DNA of 64,000 bases from Ornithodoros turicata (Eukaryota > Arthropoda > Arachnida > Ixodida > Argasidae). Under the pieces are notes generated by a model. It did no database searches, was not told the origin of the DNA, and worked only from the letters and a program-made list of their open reading frames with translations. The DNA lies in assembly GCF_037126465.1 (NCBI RefSeq), contig NC_088201.1, forward strand, positions 130,634,665-130,698,664, read 5' to 3'. Below, piece after piece: positions 23,390-37,202 of the stretch. How positions within the stretch are numbered: the first letter of the stretch is position 1; the number at the start of each line of letters is the position of its first letter. The translations under genes and the position numbers were made by a program.

Positions 23390-24780
23390 ACCACCCGCGT
23401 TTGTTGTAATGTAGATTATTGTCAATCATTTAAAATAAATTTAGGACTTGTGGCATAAACGCCCTTTCTTAACTGTGAACTCCAGGTCGATGTGACAACG
23501 GAATGAATTATGTGGGTCAACTTTGACGCGCTCTAATGGTAAGAGTATTTAAGATGAACGAATTACCACGCGTGTTTGTTGTAGCGTTGATACATGATAC
23601 ATTTACCATAAATTTCAGACCTGTAACGAATGCAAACATCTCAGGGAAAAGACCTGTAGCTTAAACGTCCTTGTCCCTGTCAAGGCGGAACTCATCAAGT
23701 TTACATTGATAGAGGTCGACCTGACACGGAATCGTCACGCGGGTACACTTTAACGGGCTATAATGGGGAAATTAATTGAAATGCACCAAGTGCCACGCGT
23801 GTTTGTTGTAGTGTACATGCTTGCCCATCATTTACCATAAATGTCAAACATGTGGCTTAAACGTCCTTTGTTCCCTGTCAAGGCGGAACTCATCAAATTT
23901 CTATTGATAGAGGTCGACCTGACAAGGAATCGTCAGGCGGGTACACTTTAAACCTCTGTAATGGCGAAACTAATTGAAATGCAGAAAGTGCCACGCGTGT
24001 TTGTTGTAGTGTAGATGCTTGTCCATCATTTACCATAAATTTGAAATCTGTGGCTTAAACGTCCTTTGTTCCCAGTCAAGGCGGAACTCATCAAATTTAC
24101 ATTGATAGAGGTCGCCATGACACGGAATCGTCACGCCAGTACACTTTAACGCGCTATAATGGCGAAACTAATTGAAATGCACAAAGTGCCACGTGTGTTT
24201 GTTGTTGTGTAGATGCCTGTCAATCATTTACCATCAATTTCAAACATGTGGCTTAAACGTCCTTTGTTCCCTGTCAAGGCGGAACTCATCAAATTTTCAT
24301 TCATCGAGATCGATATGACGACGGAGTCCTGGCGAAAGCCAACTTGGACGCGCTCTATAATGCTGAAACTAAATAGGATGCACAAAGTTACAAGCATGTT
24401 TTTTTGTAACGTAGATTTTTTTATGCAATGTAGATCGAACTTGTGGCTTAAACGTCCGTTGTTCCCTGTAAAGACACAACTCACCAAATTTTCATTCAAG
24501 GTCAATATGACGACGGAACCAATTATGCGGGTCAGCTTTGACTCGCTCTAATGGTAATTGGAATTAAAGTGAAGAAATTCCTACGCATGCTTTTCGCAGT
24601 GTAGATGTATTTCAATGATTTAACATAAATTCCGGACATGTGGCTTAAACTTCCTTTATTCTCTACCTCGCCAAATTTTTCGTTCTCATGCAGCACTGTG
24701 CAAGGCCGTAACCTCCTTACGGGTTAACTCGTTCTTATAGCACAATAATGAATATGTTAAAAATACCATGCGTGTTTATT
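23390..24780. repeat. Tandem satellite-like array, ~195 bp unit, ~7 copies
   Basis: Units are marked by CACGCGTGTTTGTTGTAGTG-like sequence at about 23396, 23571, 23797, 23994, 24191, 24394, 24583 and 24769 (spacing 175-226 bp). Each holds GTGGCTTAAACGTCCTT and AAGGCGGAACTCATC. The central copies are the most alike, and copies at the edges are diverged or shortened, as expected from unequal exchange. Confidence 0.9.
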
Positions 24781-24786
24781 GTCATA

Positions 24787-25278
24787 TACATGGTGTCCCA
24801 GCTAAATGTTATCATATTTTTTAAAATTATATCTATAACTTTTTCCGAGATGAAATCAATTGCAATATATCATATGCTGAAGGGCGCTCTCTAGGAAGGC
24901 GCTCTCTTTCACTCTCTCGCATGGGGGTCAACGAAAGACGCTTTTTCGAAGATGCACAATGAACAAAATAAAGAAGAAAAAAAGGTGTTTCTTCACGAAT
25001 TTTTTTCATGCAATATATCGAATACACTTTTGTTCTGAAAACGGTTTTGGTATCTGGTGGCCGAAGAGATAAGATTTTCTCACTGGAACAACTTCGCAGC
25101 TTTTCTAATTAAAAAGTTAATTATTGAGAGAATTAAGACATTGCCTTAGGAGACTGCTAATGTCCTCCTATGGAATGCCCTTCAGCATACGCTATATCTC
25201 AAATTGATTTCATCTCGGAAGAAGTGATAGATATATATATTTTTTTAATATGGTCACATTTAGCTGGGATACCCTGCA
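24787..25278. mobile_element. Fold-back MITE with ~105 bp terminal inverted repeats
   Basis: The left end TACATGGTGTCCCAGCTAAA and the inverse of the right end TGCAGGGTATCCCAGCTAAA match, and similarity continues inward for about 105 bp to GCTGAAGGGC. TA dinucleotides on both sides (24785-24786 and 25279-25280) fit a TA target duplication. No coding capacity. Similar 'GGTGTCCCAGCTAA' ends are common in tick DNA to my knowledge. Confidence 0.85.
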
Positions 25279-25280
25279 TA

Positions 25281-26858
25281 CAGGGTACGTGAAGTAAGAC
25301 TGAATGAATTTGATGAAATCCGCGAATGACTTTCTTTTTCGCAAAAGTCGTCCAATATATGTATTCCGGACGCGACCAATTCAAAGGTGGTGGCGTATAA
25401 ACAAATAGCGCAGCCGTTAACTAACGTTCCCGATTAATCGTTATAAGTAGTGAAAATACGTTGACTGCGTAATTGCAAAGATGTAGAGCATAACCCTGAG
25501 GGCCTACCATGCAAGAACCGAAATCACAGAGCCTTTTTACGCTCTAGTAAAAAAATGTGCGAACATACAAAATAATTGAACACTATGCGGGTTTTGCGGC
25601 GATTTCTCCTCTCCCTGACTCGGTGTCACCACTTGTCAACTGACAGCAGGTTGTCCCTGAAATCATGGAACAGCCCGCCTTGTCCCTGGAGCGAGGGAAA
25701 TAGCGGTGTTGTTTCTCAGTCTACGTTATCATAAAACGTGCCGTACTTGATTTTCTTTCCGCGTTATCTCGTTTGATCTGCACAACACAGTTCGCGATGT
25801 GATGTGATAAACGTCACGCAATAAAACTACAAATGCATTACTGTAAAAACCTGGCAGATAACAAAAAGGCAATCACCGATTCCGCTGCTTAATAAATGTC
25901 TGCGTTGTATCAGATTTTAACGAGAGAAAAAAAAAATGACGACGCTAGGAAGCGGGGCCCCCCATGTTTTGAGGCACAGCGTGATGTCAGTATCGTCAAA
26001 CGGTGACAGTGAAGGTGATAGGAACGAGCGGCTGCCGAACTCGCGGCAACTCTCGACGATAGTGCATTTTCGCTCATTTTTTAAGGGCACAGAGATTGTT
26101 ACTGTTTCGATTCCTGCTGACTAGACTTCTCAGGGTTGTATTCTCCCAATTTGGAATTGCGCGCTCAGCTTGTTTTCCGGAATTATGAAGATTCATCACA
26201 AAAATAATTAACGGCCGCACTAATTACATTGATAATACACATACCGTCCACAACTATTGCAGTCATTGTGCTGCTTGGGCATCTCTCTTCCTTTTGTCTT
26301 TGATTCGAGCGCCTATTTGAGCAACGCATATAGGATATGGAGAAGGCCTGTGCCTTGCGTCGCATTGGAAGGCCTGCTGTTACTATTGTGGATGCTGCCA
26401 TGAAGTAAATGAAAGAACGAACGAGAAGAAAGCGCGAAGCAGGTCGCAGGCCTCCATATAGGTGACGTAAGCGTGCATGCCCAACATTATTTAGGACGTG
26501 TTGGTTTCGGCACTTTCTTGTGCCGAACGTGACACTGCTTTCACCTCTAGATGTTCTGAAAATAATCAGTCTTCCGCTTGTTTATTTTCTTATTTTTATT
26601 TCTCTAAGGGAGGGAGTTGATAACCGACAAGCATTCTTGATGGTGCCGGGAAGAGACTAAGACGCAAAATTTGGAATTAAACATTGAAGTGTCCTCATGA
26701 TAAGGCCAAGAACAAACTGAAGCGTACGATACAGTGATCACTGAGTAACAAAGTGCAAGTAACAAAGTGGGGTGCGGTTACTGAATTCGCTTTCTTAGCT
26801 TATAGAGCATAATTTCTTTTCAGCATAATGTAGGATAATTTCTGGGCTTTTCCTCAGA
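25281..26858. other. Intergenic stretch, no gene supported
   Basis: No recognised element, RNA or coding exon. Short frames on both strands lack domains. Confidence 0.4.
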
Positions 26859-26971
26859 CGCTGTCACACATATGTCGGCACATTTCCCTCAGAAGTCGCC
26901 CCAGGACACACATTGGTCATCGTCGACGGAATCCCCATTCCCCACAGAGAGAACAAAAAATGGACCAGGTC
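26859..26971 (+). other. Possible orphan coding exon
   Basis: A pyrimidine-rich acceptor (GGGCTTTTCCTCAG ending at 26858) is followed by a frame reading RCHTYVGTFPSEVAPGHTLV then DGIPIPHRENKKW, which looks protein-like and stops only past 27070. Other frames are also open here, so the choice is uncertain. No upstream or downstream exon was matched. Confidence 0.2.
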
Positions 26972-27109
26972 TAGCCTTACAAGTGGCAATCACCCCGTTC
27001 CACACGCTACGAGCAGCACCCAGAACTCTGAGCAGCAGCACACCGAAGAAAAGTTTGGCAAAGCTTATCAAAGCTGATTCACCACGTTTTCATTCTGCGC
27101 TGGGCAATT

Positions 27110-28830
27110 GCTGCTGATAGCCGGGCTCCGCGCGCGATATCTGATGTACAAATTCCCTTTCTCGTCTGCCCACGTCTCATTCCATCTTCTTTCCTCCTCG
27201 CCGCATACTTTTCTTTCAAGTTGGCTTTCTTACACGTTCTTCTGCTATCAGGCAGAACCTGCATCAGAGGAGGTGTCCCTGTATTCTGGTCATGAATATG
27301 AACAACAACGTACGAATATTACTTACAATGCTCTCGCATGAGCTTATCCCAGTGGCTATGTGAAAATACTAGAATTAAGCAAGCACCCTTCATAGGCACA
27401 TCCGGCGACGGCTATTTGGTCTTTCAAATCTCATTCTGCAGGTTTCATTTGCTTTCAGCAGTAGCAGAGCGATTTTCACGAACCTTGTTAAATTTGCCAA
27501 GCACCTTTTTGGTTCACGACTCAGAAGCCTGTGTCGACTTCATGTCATTTCTCTAAAATCCAACTAAGTATTCATGATCTACCATGACAGAAAAAGAAAA
27601 CAACAACGTAGGATGAGCGTTTCGATGCATCCTCAGTCATGGACTTTTCCAGAACTTTTCCGAAGAGAGGAGGTTATTACGCCACACAAACATCACGAAG
27701 ATCGGACTGGTGCCTACAATGTTATTGTGGAAAAGTGGGATGATACGGCCAAATTATTAGAAGCTGTTTGGGCTAGCTGCATATCACTAGCGCCGCCCAA
27801 TAGACAATGTAATACAGTTTTCATGCGCGGCAGCCGCACTTCAGGCAAATATTCATGTGCACCTGGTAGTGGATATACCAAAATGCTGCATCCTGTTCTT
27901 TTTTTTTTTATACAGTAGTCTAACAATACAAACTTGGATTTTGGAGAAACGCAGTGGGTTCTGCATGGGCTTCTCAGTGGTGGCACAAAAAGCCACCTCG
28001 GGCTAGCTAATTTCAAAGCAGAATTTGAGAAAATCGTTATATAATGATATAACCAGATGAAACCCACGTAACGAGGAGGTAAAAAAATGTACTAAAAAGA
28101 AACATCACAGACCTCTCTAATTGCCATACTTTTTCATTGAAATTTCTGGATTATGTTACTGGGACACCCTACAGCCTATACCGAATTTGGAAAATGGGCT
28201 ACTTTTTGCGGACAGCATTACGTCAACAGTATGAAGCAGATATAGGCATTATGCACACACCATTCATCGAATCTTCTCCTACAATTCTTTGTACCGACTA
28301 AGCCAAGAATATGAAAGCTTAATGAGCAAGAAGTGTATTGTGTGAGCCCGAATCCACGTGTCACGTTACTTGGTAATAATGCTCAGTATTAGCAAGAAAG
28401 ATATGAATATTAGAAGCAAGACGTAAGTTGTGTAAGCAGCAATGGCAACGATGGAACAAAGACAGAAGCGGGTGAAACGTGTGTAAGGATCTGCTGTGAG
28501 CCAGGCTAGAACAGAACTCTGACGCCATTAGTGTTGAAAGCTTCCAGAAAACACCCACAACACCATTATTTGCACAGTTTGAAACCTACACTTCCTCATC
28601 TACTGAATGACATTGAGACACTTAATACTATGGCCAGTTTAATATAGCCGTGAGGATAAAAATATCTACCACCAATAATGAACTAGATAGCATGTGACAA
28701 CAAAACGGAGGGACAAAGCGAGACAAGTATATTTATCTATGACAGCATTGACGCGTATCAGGTCGAGGCCGTCTTAGCTGGTCTGTCCTTCTGAGCATTG
28801 CTCTTCATACCAAAGAGGGATCTTCCTCAC
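27110..28830. other. Intergenic stretch, no gene supported
   Basis: A 114-codon frame at 27574-27918 ends in an AT-rich tract and has no recognised domain. Nothing else was identified. Confidence 0.35.
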
Positions 28831-28839
28831 ACCTCTTCT

Positions 28840-30780
28840 TCGGCAAACACATGACGCAAGAGAGAGAGCGCAAGCTTCCCAGGGCCACTCTGACAACTGC
28901 TTTCATTTCTGTGCCTACCTCCCGCCTCCTTTCCTTAACTCCCAAGTATTGCCTATCTGTCAAGCCAACTAAGTTTGATGTCGCTGCTTCCCTTGCCAAT
29001 GTTGCATCTAAGATTGCCGATCCTGTAGACAAGAATGTTTTTGTAGAACGATGTATCTCGCGCATCCCTAGTAGTTCATATGCCATCAATGTTCGCACTA
29101 AAGCCTCCCCTGTTGTTAATGTACAGTCAGAGATACAGAGTTCTAACTTAATGTTGCTTGAATGTGATAAATCTGGTAAATTTGGTATTCTTTCCATGCC
29201 TATCTTTCACTCTAAGGTCCAGCTTGCTCTCTCCACTCTCTTTAAGCCCTTTGCGGGTACCCTCAAAAAGTCCAAGGCTCTAATTCTTTCCATCCTTTCT
29301 AAAAATAGCCACTCCTTGTTCAAACGTGTTGACAATTGCCGTATCGACTCTCTTGCTGTCAAGTTCCTGCTCAAGGATCACAAAGCTGACATGCCTCTCC
29401 GCGTTGTTGTTAGCGAGCGTGGCGCATGGCAGAGGTCTGTATCCGATTTCCTCCCAACGTGTTCTCAAAACTTCCCGGTTTCCTGTCTCTACGTAACTCC
29501 ATGGAATTGATTGACTCCCTCAGGCAATTCCATGGCACGCGCCTCAGCATTGTTTTCCCTTGATATCAAGGATCTTTATTACTCGATGAATGTCCCTCTT
29601 CTTCTCAAGCGTATTTCAGACGTAATTGACAACAACTTGATTATCTTTCAGAACTCTGCAGGTATGCCTGTTTAACATCCACCGTCATCAATTGGGATAA
29701 TCAGTCCTTTATTCAGGCTGGGGGCGTATGTATTGGGTCATCGGTAGCGCCGGTTTTGGCTGAAATCTATTTGAACGTTCTCGACAATACGATTCGGTCT
29801 TTCATCTCCCGTTTTGATGATGGCGAGTTATTTGTCCGAATGTACGTCGATGACATCATTGTTCGTTTTGAACCTAGTGTCTGTTCAACGGAGAGTTTGG
29901 TCACCACCCATTCTTCCTTTGCCCCCGAGCTTAAATTCTCTGTTGAATGCCCCTCAGACAGTAAGCTGAAGTTCCTCCATTTAACATTTTTTTTCTCTGT
30001 CTGGCATTTGTTGGTGTTACGGTAGGGTTGGTGCCAAGCCTCTTTTCCCCGATCTAGCTCACACTCTAAGATTGTCAAATCCGGTATTATATCATCTTTG
30101 TTGAACGCTTCTGTGACAAAAAGTTGCTTCCATCATGTCAATTTTAGTTTGATGCGCCAATGCTCCAGATTATGTTCTGCTGGGTATGGTTATGATATCA
30201 TTTCTGCTAGGGCTCTTATGTTGTTTCGAAAGCTATTTTATCACAACACTTGTTCTACAGATGTCCCCCAATCTCACTCTAGTCAAATTGCTGTCATCCC
30301 GTACCATCACTCTGTGTCGCAGAACATTTTTGCAGTCACCAAGGATTTCGGCATAAAGATCGTTTTTTCAAATGCTTTGAAGCTAAGCAAGTTGACACCA
30401 TTTTCTTCTGTTTTTAAGGGATGCAATGTCAAGCACCGCGACCCGCTAGTGCCCTGTAACCGCTCTGTTGTCTATTCTATCCCCCTTGAATGCGGCTTTT
30501 GCTATGTAGGGCAAACGGACGCTGCCTCAATGACCGTTTACGGGAACACCGGCGCAACAATGAACGGAGCTTTGTGTCGAGCGAACTCGAACAGCATCTC
30601 CGTGAATGCAGAGGATGTAAGCCGGTTTTCCACGAAACCCAAGTTTTGTGCAAAGAAAAGAACACTTGGTGTAGGTTGCTCAGGGAGACCTGTGAGATTA
30701 GTACACGTGGCAACTGCGTAAGCAAGCCTTCCCTCCTTCCTCTTCCTCCTCTCCGGAGGTTTTTGAATATATAGAGCTTT
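28840..30780 (+). pseudogene. Penelope-like element with RT and GIY-YIG domains, frame-disrupted
   Basis: The first block (28851-29510, 219 codons) is the N-terminal and fingers part, with FLLKDHKADMPLRVVV near its end. In shifted frames follow SLDIKDLYYSMNVPLLLKR (palm motif A, near 29558), GSSVAPVLAEIYLNVLDN (motif B, near 29737), MYVDDIIVRF (motif C, about 29840-29869) and DSKLKFLHLTF. The GIY-YIG endonuclease begins RSVVYSIPLECG and CYVGQT (30464-30518) and continues in another frame with CLNDRLREHRRNN and a C-terminal Cys-rich tail to about 30720. At least four frame changes show it is inactive. Order and motifs match endonuclease-bearing PLEs. It is longer and better kept than the copy at 6.1-7.2 kb and differs in sequence, so it belongs to a different PLE lineage. 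Confidence 0.88.
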
Positions 30781-33700
30781 GGAAAATTAAAATTTTTGCT
30801 GTGTTCGATAATTCTGGTTGTGTCGTCCTTCTTCCCTCCTCGTCTCGGGTTTCGCCTCTCTCAAGCGCAATAAGTAACTGAAATCAGAAGTGCGAGAAAT
30901 GAATGGCACCCTCTGTTGTATTTGTTTGCCTTCCTTTCTCTCATATGATCTTCACATTCAGAAATCCCGAAGTACGTTTATTAGCAGGTCACTCTTTATG
31001 ACAAGCCCCCACGCCAAGAAGAAGTCTAAAATTTACGGTACCAGCTACTTCATTGTATGGTACGCTTGCACCTATTTTTACAGCTTATAAATATTGTGCT
31101 GAAACATGAAATCGCTGTAAAACTTGCATCCTGCGCGACATTACATTAAATGTGCTGCTTGCAGTTCTGCAGCGTTGTTTCTTCCTCACGTTCACGTGAA
31201 GAGGCAAGAAGAACGCTCCGAGACTTACTCTCAGACAACCATTATTTCGGAGCCATGTCCTCGCACTAAATGCTCACGAGCATACTTTTGAAAACTATAG
31301 CAGTACATAGGGAAACCGACGTTGCATTTGCACCGACCTTCTATTTCCAATAATTAAACGAGACCTAATTAGTACATCCACTTCGGATGTAGAACATGTT
31401 GTCATCCCTTATAACTGCAAAAATATGATTTCTCTAAGAATAAAAAAATCAGTCCATGGACACGCTATATGCACCGCACCTTCTAGAAATTAACCAGTGC
31501 TTGCTGAAAATATACTGGTATTTGTGTCTTATGTGATGTATGGCCCACATTTTCTTTTCGACCAGCTATGCCACTGTGACAGCTCCTACGCCAGACTAGC
31601 TAATTCCTCCTCTTTGTCATCCATGCGGTCACATATATGTTACGCTACAAGGAATCTAGCTGGTACCACAGTACCAAACAGGTGAATTAACATGAACACA
31701 ATCATATAGCAGAGTCAATAACAACCACCATTATTGACTTAGTTTGCTTGGTCGATGGCAACTGAAGGTTGCATATTTCTTTCCTCATATTTTTTTTTTA
31801 TTGGTTTGTTCCAGCTAAAAACAGAAAGCCATACACTGAGCAGCAGGGCATAATAAAACCTTCCATTAGCGTCACTTTGCCTCTTTGGCTTTGGCAAGCG
31901 TGGTTTTGCCTCCACAAGCATGACTTTGACATAATTGCTTTGTGCCGTGATAAAGGGTACTATGACTGTGTTCGCAGTACCATTTAAAACGTTGGCACCT
32001 ATAGGGCTAGATTGCAGCCCCCTATTGTGTGCAGATATTTTGATGCCTGCAGAGCTGTAAGCTGTTCTTCCGGGTGAAAGAAAGCTTGAAGACTGCATAC
32101 GTTGTGGCTCACTGCCAAAGTGATACGGTTGGAGAAGAAATTACTGGAGATAAAGCACAGTGAGGCATGCTCCAACCAGGCCACAAGGAGGTACAATTAA
32201 TTTGAGCCACCTTCTGTTAATGCAGCAAAAACACCTATTTCCACTGAAAAAAAGACTGGGCTTTTTTTCTGTTGTGGTTGAAGGGCACACGAGATCATAA
32301 TAAATTGTTTCCAAACGCTGTTACGTCGCATTCTGACATCATCTGAGCCAATATGGTCAGCTGATGCTATAATATCTACAAAAAACACATGCCAGCAGAT
32401 CCTGAACATGCTATAGGAGAGGGTAGGCCCTTGAAATGATGAGATTTGTTCACTTTCCAGATGACTTCAGGTATGTGAAAACAATCATAAATGTTAAGAA
32501 AGCCGTTATGAAGCTGCGACTGCAATTAATCTGTAGAACTGGGCAGAACAGTTGAATGCAGAATTTGTTCAAAGTGTGCTATAGCGTCATACAGATGGGA
32601 TATGAATGAGCTGACGACACATTTTTCTTGCATAAGAACAAATACACCTGTAGGTTCTCAAAATGGAAAAGGAGAGCTTCGATTTTCTCCAGGAGAGAGC
32701 CACAAAGGCATCTTTTATTTGTTTTTGTTTTTTTTGCTTCCTAGATGGCCTCAACTGACGAACAAGCTGCAGCACATTATGGTGACAACTTTTTTTATTT
32801 TTTAAAAGAAAAATAAACCTGTAGATTTTCAATATGTTGCAGGAGAGGACTAGTTACACAAATAAGGGAAGATTTCTTTTAGACGACCTATATGTGAATA
32901 TACTATCTGAAAAAAGTAGATTTTTGCAAGCGCTTGATATTCTCAAACACATGGTTAAACAATGAATATAGATCAGCTTGATATTTTTATGTGAAGCTAA
33001 TCACAAGCAATCAGTTACAACCATAAATAATCTGGGGCGCCTTCAAGAATGCTAATTTGTCAGAAATTTACTGTAAACTTGACCCCAAATGTGCTCCGTT
33101 CTTGAGTTCTCACCACGTCACCAGATTTATTCTCGTTCTACATACCCTTTGGGATGGCAGACCCGTGCTTCCTCTCTAACACCAGGCAAGGAAAGCGCAC
33201 AAATGATGTATATGTAGATGTCAGATTCATATTTCGGCACAGTTTAATGCGCCCCATTGTTCAAGAAAACAAAATGATGATTTACATTCGATATATGCAT
33301 CGTCTAACAAATGCACACAATTTTTTTCAGTGATATCTAAGAGAGTCAAGCTACATCTCTTGCTGGTTTTGGCTGGAATAGCCCAGGTTGACAGTTACAC
33401 AAGCTGATGTATGTCAGCATTGAAAATATAAAGGAAAAAAGGCAATTTAAAAAGCCTCACTCAATTTACTACTTTTCATAGCAGCAAACATCTGCTTACT
33501 TTTTCTGTAATCAAGATGTGAATTACATCGTTGAGTTGCAGGCTTCAGTGAAAAATCACTGCTTGTGATGTCATTGCTGAGTGAGTACGGCACTGCTAGT
33601 GACGCAACATGTGATTCCAGGGTCTTTCACCCCACCCCATGTTATTTCGTGAGCAATTAGCATCAGAATCAATCAGCTTGCTTGATGCACTTATGAAGCG

Positions 33701-34556
33701 TAATTTGATGTGTGCCGATAAACATACTGCAGTGCAAATTTACAATGTAGTTCGTGACTTTTGAGCACCCTCATATTCAGTATTCCATGTGAACTAGAGG
33801 AGCATTTTCTGCCATAAACATTAGATGAGCGAAGACCCCAAAAAATGTAAGCACTGTTTACGTGCATTTGACAACCTGCCTTTTTATTACTGAGAGGCTC
33901 TCTTCGTAGCTAGAGGGAAAGGGTGCTGGCAATGTGGCACATGTTCATAAGATGTAGAACCAGAGACACAGAAAAAAATTGACAGCATATCATGATCTCA
34001 ATCATGTCATTGTGTCCGTGTTTCTGTCTCCTGTTCTGCATTTGTTAATCCTTTTGTGTAGTTGTTGGATTTTAGCCCAACAGCAGGGGTCAGCAATTAG
34101 AGAACATCCAAAACATTCAAGGCATACATTTCCTCATTCTCCGCACTCCTCATTCAAGTAACGTTGAAAAAGTAACCATGCGACGAAACAAAACAACAGT
34201 GAAGCTGGCTTCAGTACACTACAACATGTCACATGTAACAATGTACAGTATGCCTCAGTGTTTCGCAAACCCTGTGTCAGGACCCCCATTGAGGCCGCGA
34301 TAGCCCAAACGGAGCCCAAGCGACAGCAGATGAAGTGAGCGCAATATGCCACAAAACCAAGGAAACTATCTCTCTACGACTGCATTATATTGAAGTTGTA
34401 TTACAAAAATGCAAGTTCAGTTCAGCGCACAATCAGTCGGGAAACAAGCTAACTCGCAGCAATGTTTTCAATCAAGTGCGTCGCAGTATTCCTCACTGTA
34501 TCATGACGAGACCGTGGACCTACATCAGACGCTATTTGCACGCACTGGTATAACAT
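30781..34556. other. Intergenic stretch, no gene supported
   Basis: AT-rich DNA with only short frames. No recognisable domain, RNA or element boundary was found in about 3.8 kb. Confidence 0.45.
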
Positions 34557-37020
34557 TCATATTTATTTATTTATTTCGAGAACACCAAGGGTCCAGAGTA
34601 CCTTACATGGGGGGTGGGAACTGGAGCGTAAGATACATTTACAGCAACTTGCTAGAAACAAACAAGCAAGCAAAAAAGAACAACACAATTAGCAGTAAGT
34701 AAACAGGAAAATAAAGGAACGACGACAGTACAAACTTATATGAAAACAAGTATTAAAGCGTGAAACAGGGAGTTCGTACACATAAGTACAGATAATTAAC
34801 AAATATGATAAGGGGGAGGTGAAAAATTTCATAGCAACTGACATACAAGCGTGGTGGTCTTGTGGGTGGAGTGAATGGGAGACGGTGTTACAAAATACTG
34901 TATGCTCGATAATAGTTGTGAGAGGTGATGGGAGGTTGTTCCGTTCGATGGCAGTTGAACAAAAGAATGATCTGTATAATGCATTGGTATTACAATGAAA
35001 GCGTGTGACCTTATTAGTGTGGTCGATGCGAGGAAAAATGACACTCGGGCAGGTGATGGGCGATTGGTGCGGTGGCAAGATGAAAAAGAACCAATGGAAG
35101 AGGGCTAACTTGGCAAGACGGCGACGATGTTCGAGTGAGTCGAGATTAAGATTTGATTTTAATGCGGTTACACAGGTATCGAATTAGTAGTCGTTGGAAA
35201 TGAAACTGGCAGCCCGATTCTGGATGGCTTCTATGGTGTCGCAGAGATACTTTTGGGGAGGGTCCCAAATAGGTGATGCATATTCCAGCTTGCTTCGTAC
35301 AAGAGCCGTGAAGGTTAGGAGCTTAAGATGGAGGCCGCCAACCTGAGGGGCGTCTAACAAGGCGTAGGGAGAGAGAAGCGTTAGTTATTGTGTGGTTGAT
35401 GTGCTTGTTGCAAGTGAGGTTAGAGAAAAGGTGGATTCCAAGATATTTGTAAGAATCTGCTCGGGTTAATGTGATATCACTTAGAATGTAGGGGAAGGGA
35501 GGAAGACAGGAGACCAGCCTTCGAGAAAACGACAAAATGCGACACTTTGCAATGTTCAAAGGCATTTGCCACTCATTGCACCAACGTCGGATTAGTTAAA
35601 GGTCGCTTTGTAAGGTTAGTTGGGCAGAAGGAGAGAGGATTTGCCTGTACACTACACAGTCGTCAGCATAGAGACGAATCGTGGAAGATATGCCTGAAGG
35701 AGGGTCATTTACATAGATACGAAAAGGAGAGGGCCGAGGACTGAACCCTGAGGGACTCCAGAAAGCACAGGTACATCTGCGGATAGGTGGTTGTTGCAAG
35801 TAACAAATAACGTACGATTAGTCAGAAATTGAGCTATGCAACGGACGACATACGGGTCGAGGTTAAGCAGATAGAGTTTGTATAGAAGCTTAGAGTGCGG
35901 CACCATATCGAAGGCCATGCGGAACTCTAATAAAGCGGCGTCAATCTGAATCGGATGATTATTTTCCGCGTGGGGAAAGATGTCGTGAACAAAACTGGCT
36001 ACTTGAGTTTCACACGAAAAGAGCTTTCGATACCCATGCTGCAAGGGATAGAAGAAGCATTTTTCTTCAAGGTACTTAACTACGTTGGAATATGCGTTCG
36101 AGAATTTTAAGTACTATAGAAGTGAGTGAAATGGGGCCGTAGTTATTAACGATGTGGCATCTGCCTGATTTGTGAATAGGGACAATCTTCACCGTCTTCC
36201 AGTCCTGCGGCAAAGCAGAATCTTGGAGTGAATATGCAACATAGAATCTTGCTGGAAATAGAATATAGAACCTTCGGGTTAATAGAGTCCGGACCAGCAC
36301 TTGACGACAGCTTAAGTGACCCAATGATTTTACAATTGTCATGAGTGCTGACATGAATGGGGACCATAGGTGATGACGCGATTACTGATAATGGAGTTTG
36401 GGTGTACCCGTTATCGGTGTTGAAAACGGATGAAAACAAGGAAGCGAAAGCGTTGGCGCAGTCGTTGTCGGCGGGTGTCAGTTAGACTGATGAGGTGTGA
36501 TTTTGGCGAAATTGTTTTGGTTTATTTATTCGTCAAGAGAGACGGAAGGTCGATGGTAAAGAACCTATGTTTCACTTCCTTGATCGAGCGCTTGTATTCC
36601 CGTTCACAGTAGTGAAATTTAGCCCATGATACGTCGTCGCCAAGACGCTTTGCCTTCCTGAATAAACGCTTTTTCTTGGTTAGCAAGATGTTAAGACTTT
36701 TCGTGAACCAAGGATTGTGATCATAAGATTTCACTCCTATTTTTGGAACATTGTACTCGATAAGGTAGTTTATGTTGTCACGAAAGCTTAGTCGTATATG
36801 GTTTTATCGTTGAATTTATGAACATTTGGACGACTTGAAGAGATCTCTTAGAAAATGGCCTTGTGGTCACTGAGACTATCAGTGACATGCAAAGAAGTGA
36901 TGTGCTCTGGATGGGAGGTTAAAACCAAGTCAAGGGTTGACTGCGTGGCATGAGTTATTCGGGTAGGATGTGGAACGACATGCGATAGATTAAATGTAAG
37001 GCATAAATCCACAAACAGTG
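34557..37020 (-). pseudogene. 5'-truncated non-LTR retrotransposon (LINE), endonuclease end plus RT
   Basis: Reading from 37020 leftwards: the end of an AP-type endonuclease (TLDLVLTSHPEHI then SDHKAIF, about 36960-36840), a linker with NPWFTKSLN and KKKRLFRKAKRLGDD (36734-36522), SSAGPDSINPKVL, ALPQDWKTVKIVPIHKSG, then RT blocks FRMAFDMVPHSKLLYKLYLL, VLSGVPQGSVLGPLLF (35709-36044), RLYADDCVVYRQI (35596-35799) and ADSYKYLGIHLFSNLTCNKH (35323-35565). The 3' end is an AAAT-repeat tail read inversely at 34557-34573. Frameshifts between blocks show it is dead. The tail type and motif spelling suggest a Jockey/CR1-like clade, but this is not certain. The 5' truncation is typical of target-primed reverse transcription. 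Confidence 0.9.
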
Positions 37021-37202
37021 TCTCTTGTGAACTCCGGGAAAGGTTGCAGTGGAGTAAGTCCCAATTTATTGACCGTATATGTATCAGCGTATATTGAAGG
37101 TATATATTACTGTATATGTATCCGGGCAGATTTCAAGCTTCCTGAGCGCGCACAGACGGTGATCTCAGTTGTCTCACGACGTAACAGACGGAGAAAGACA
37201 CC

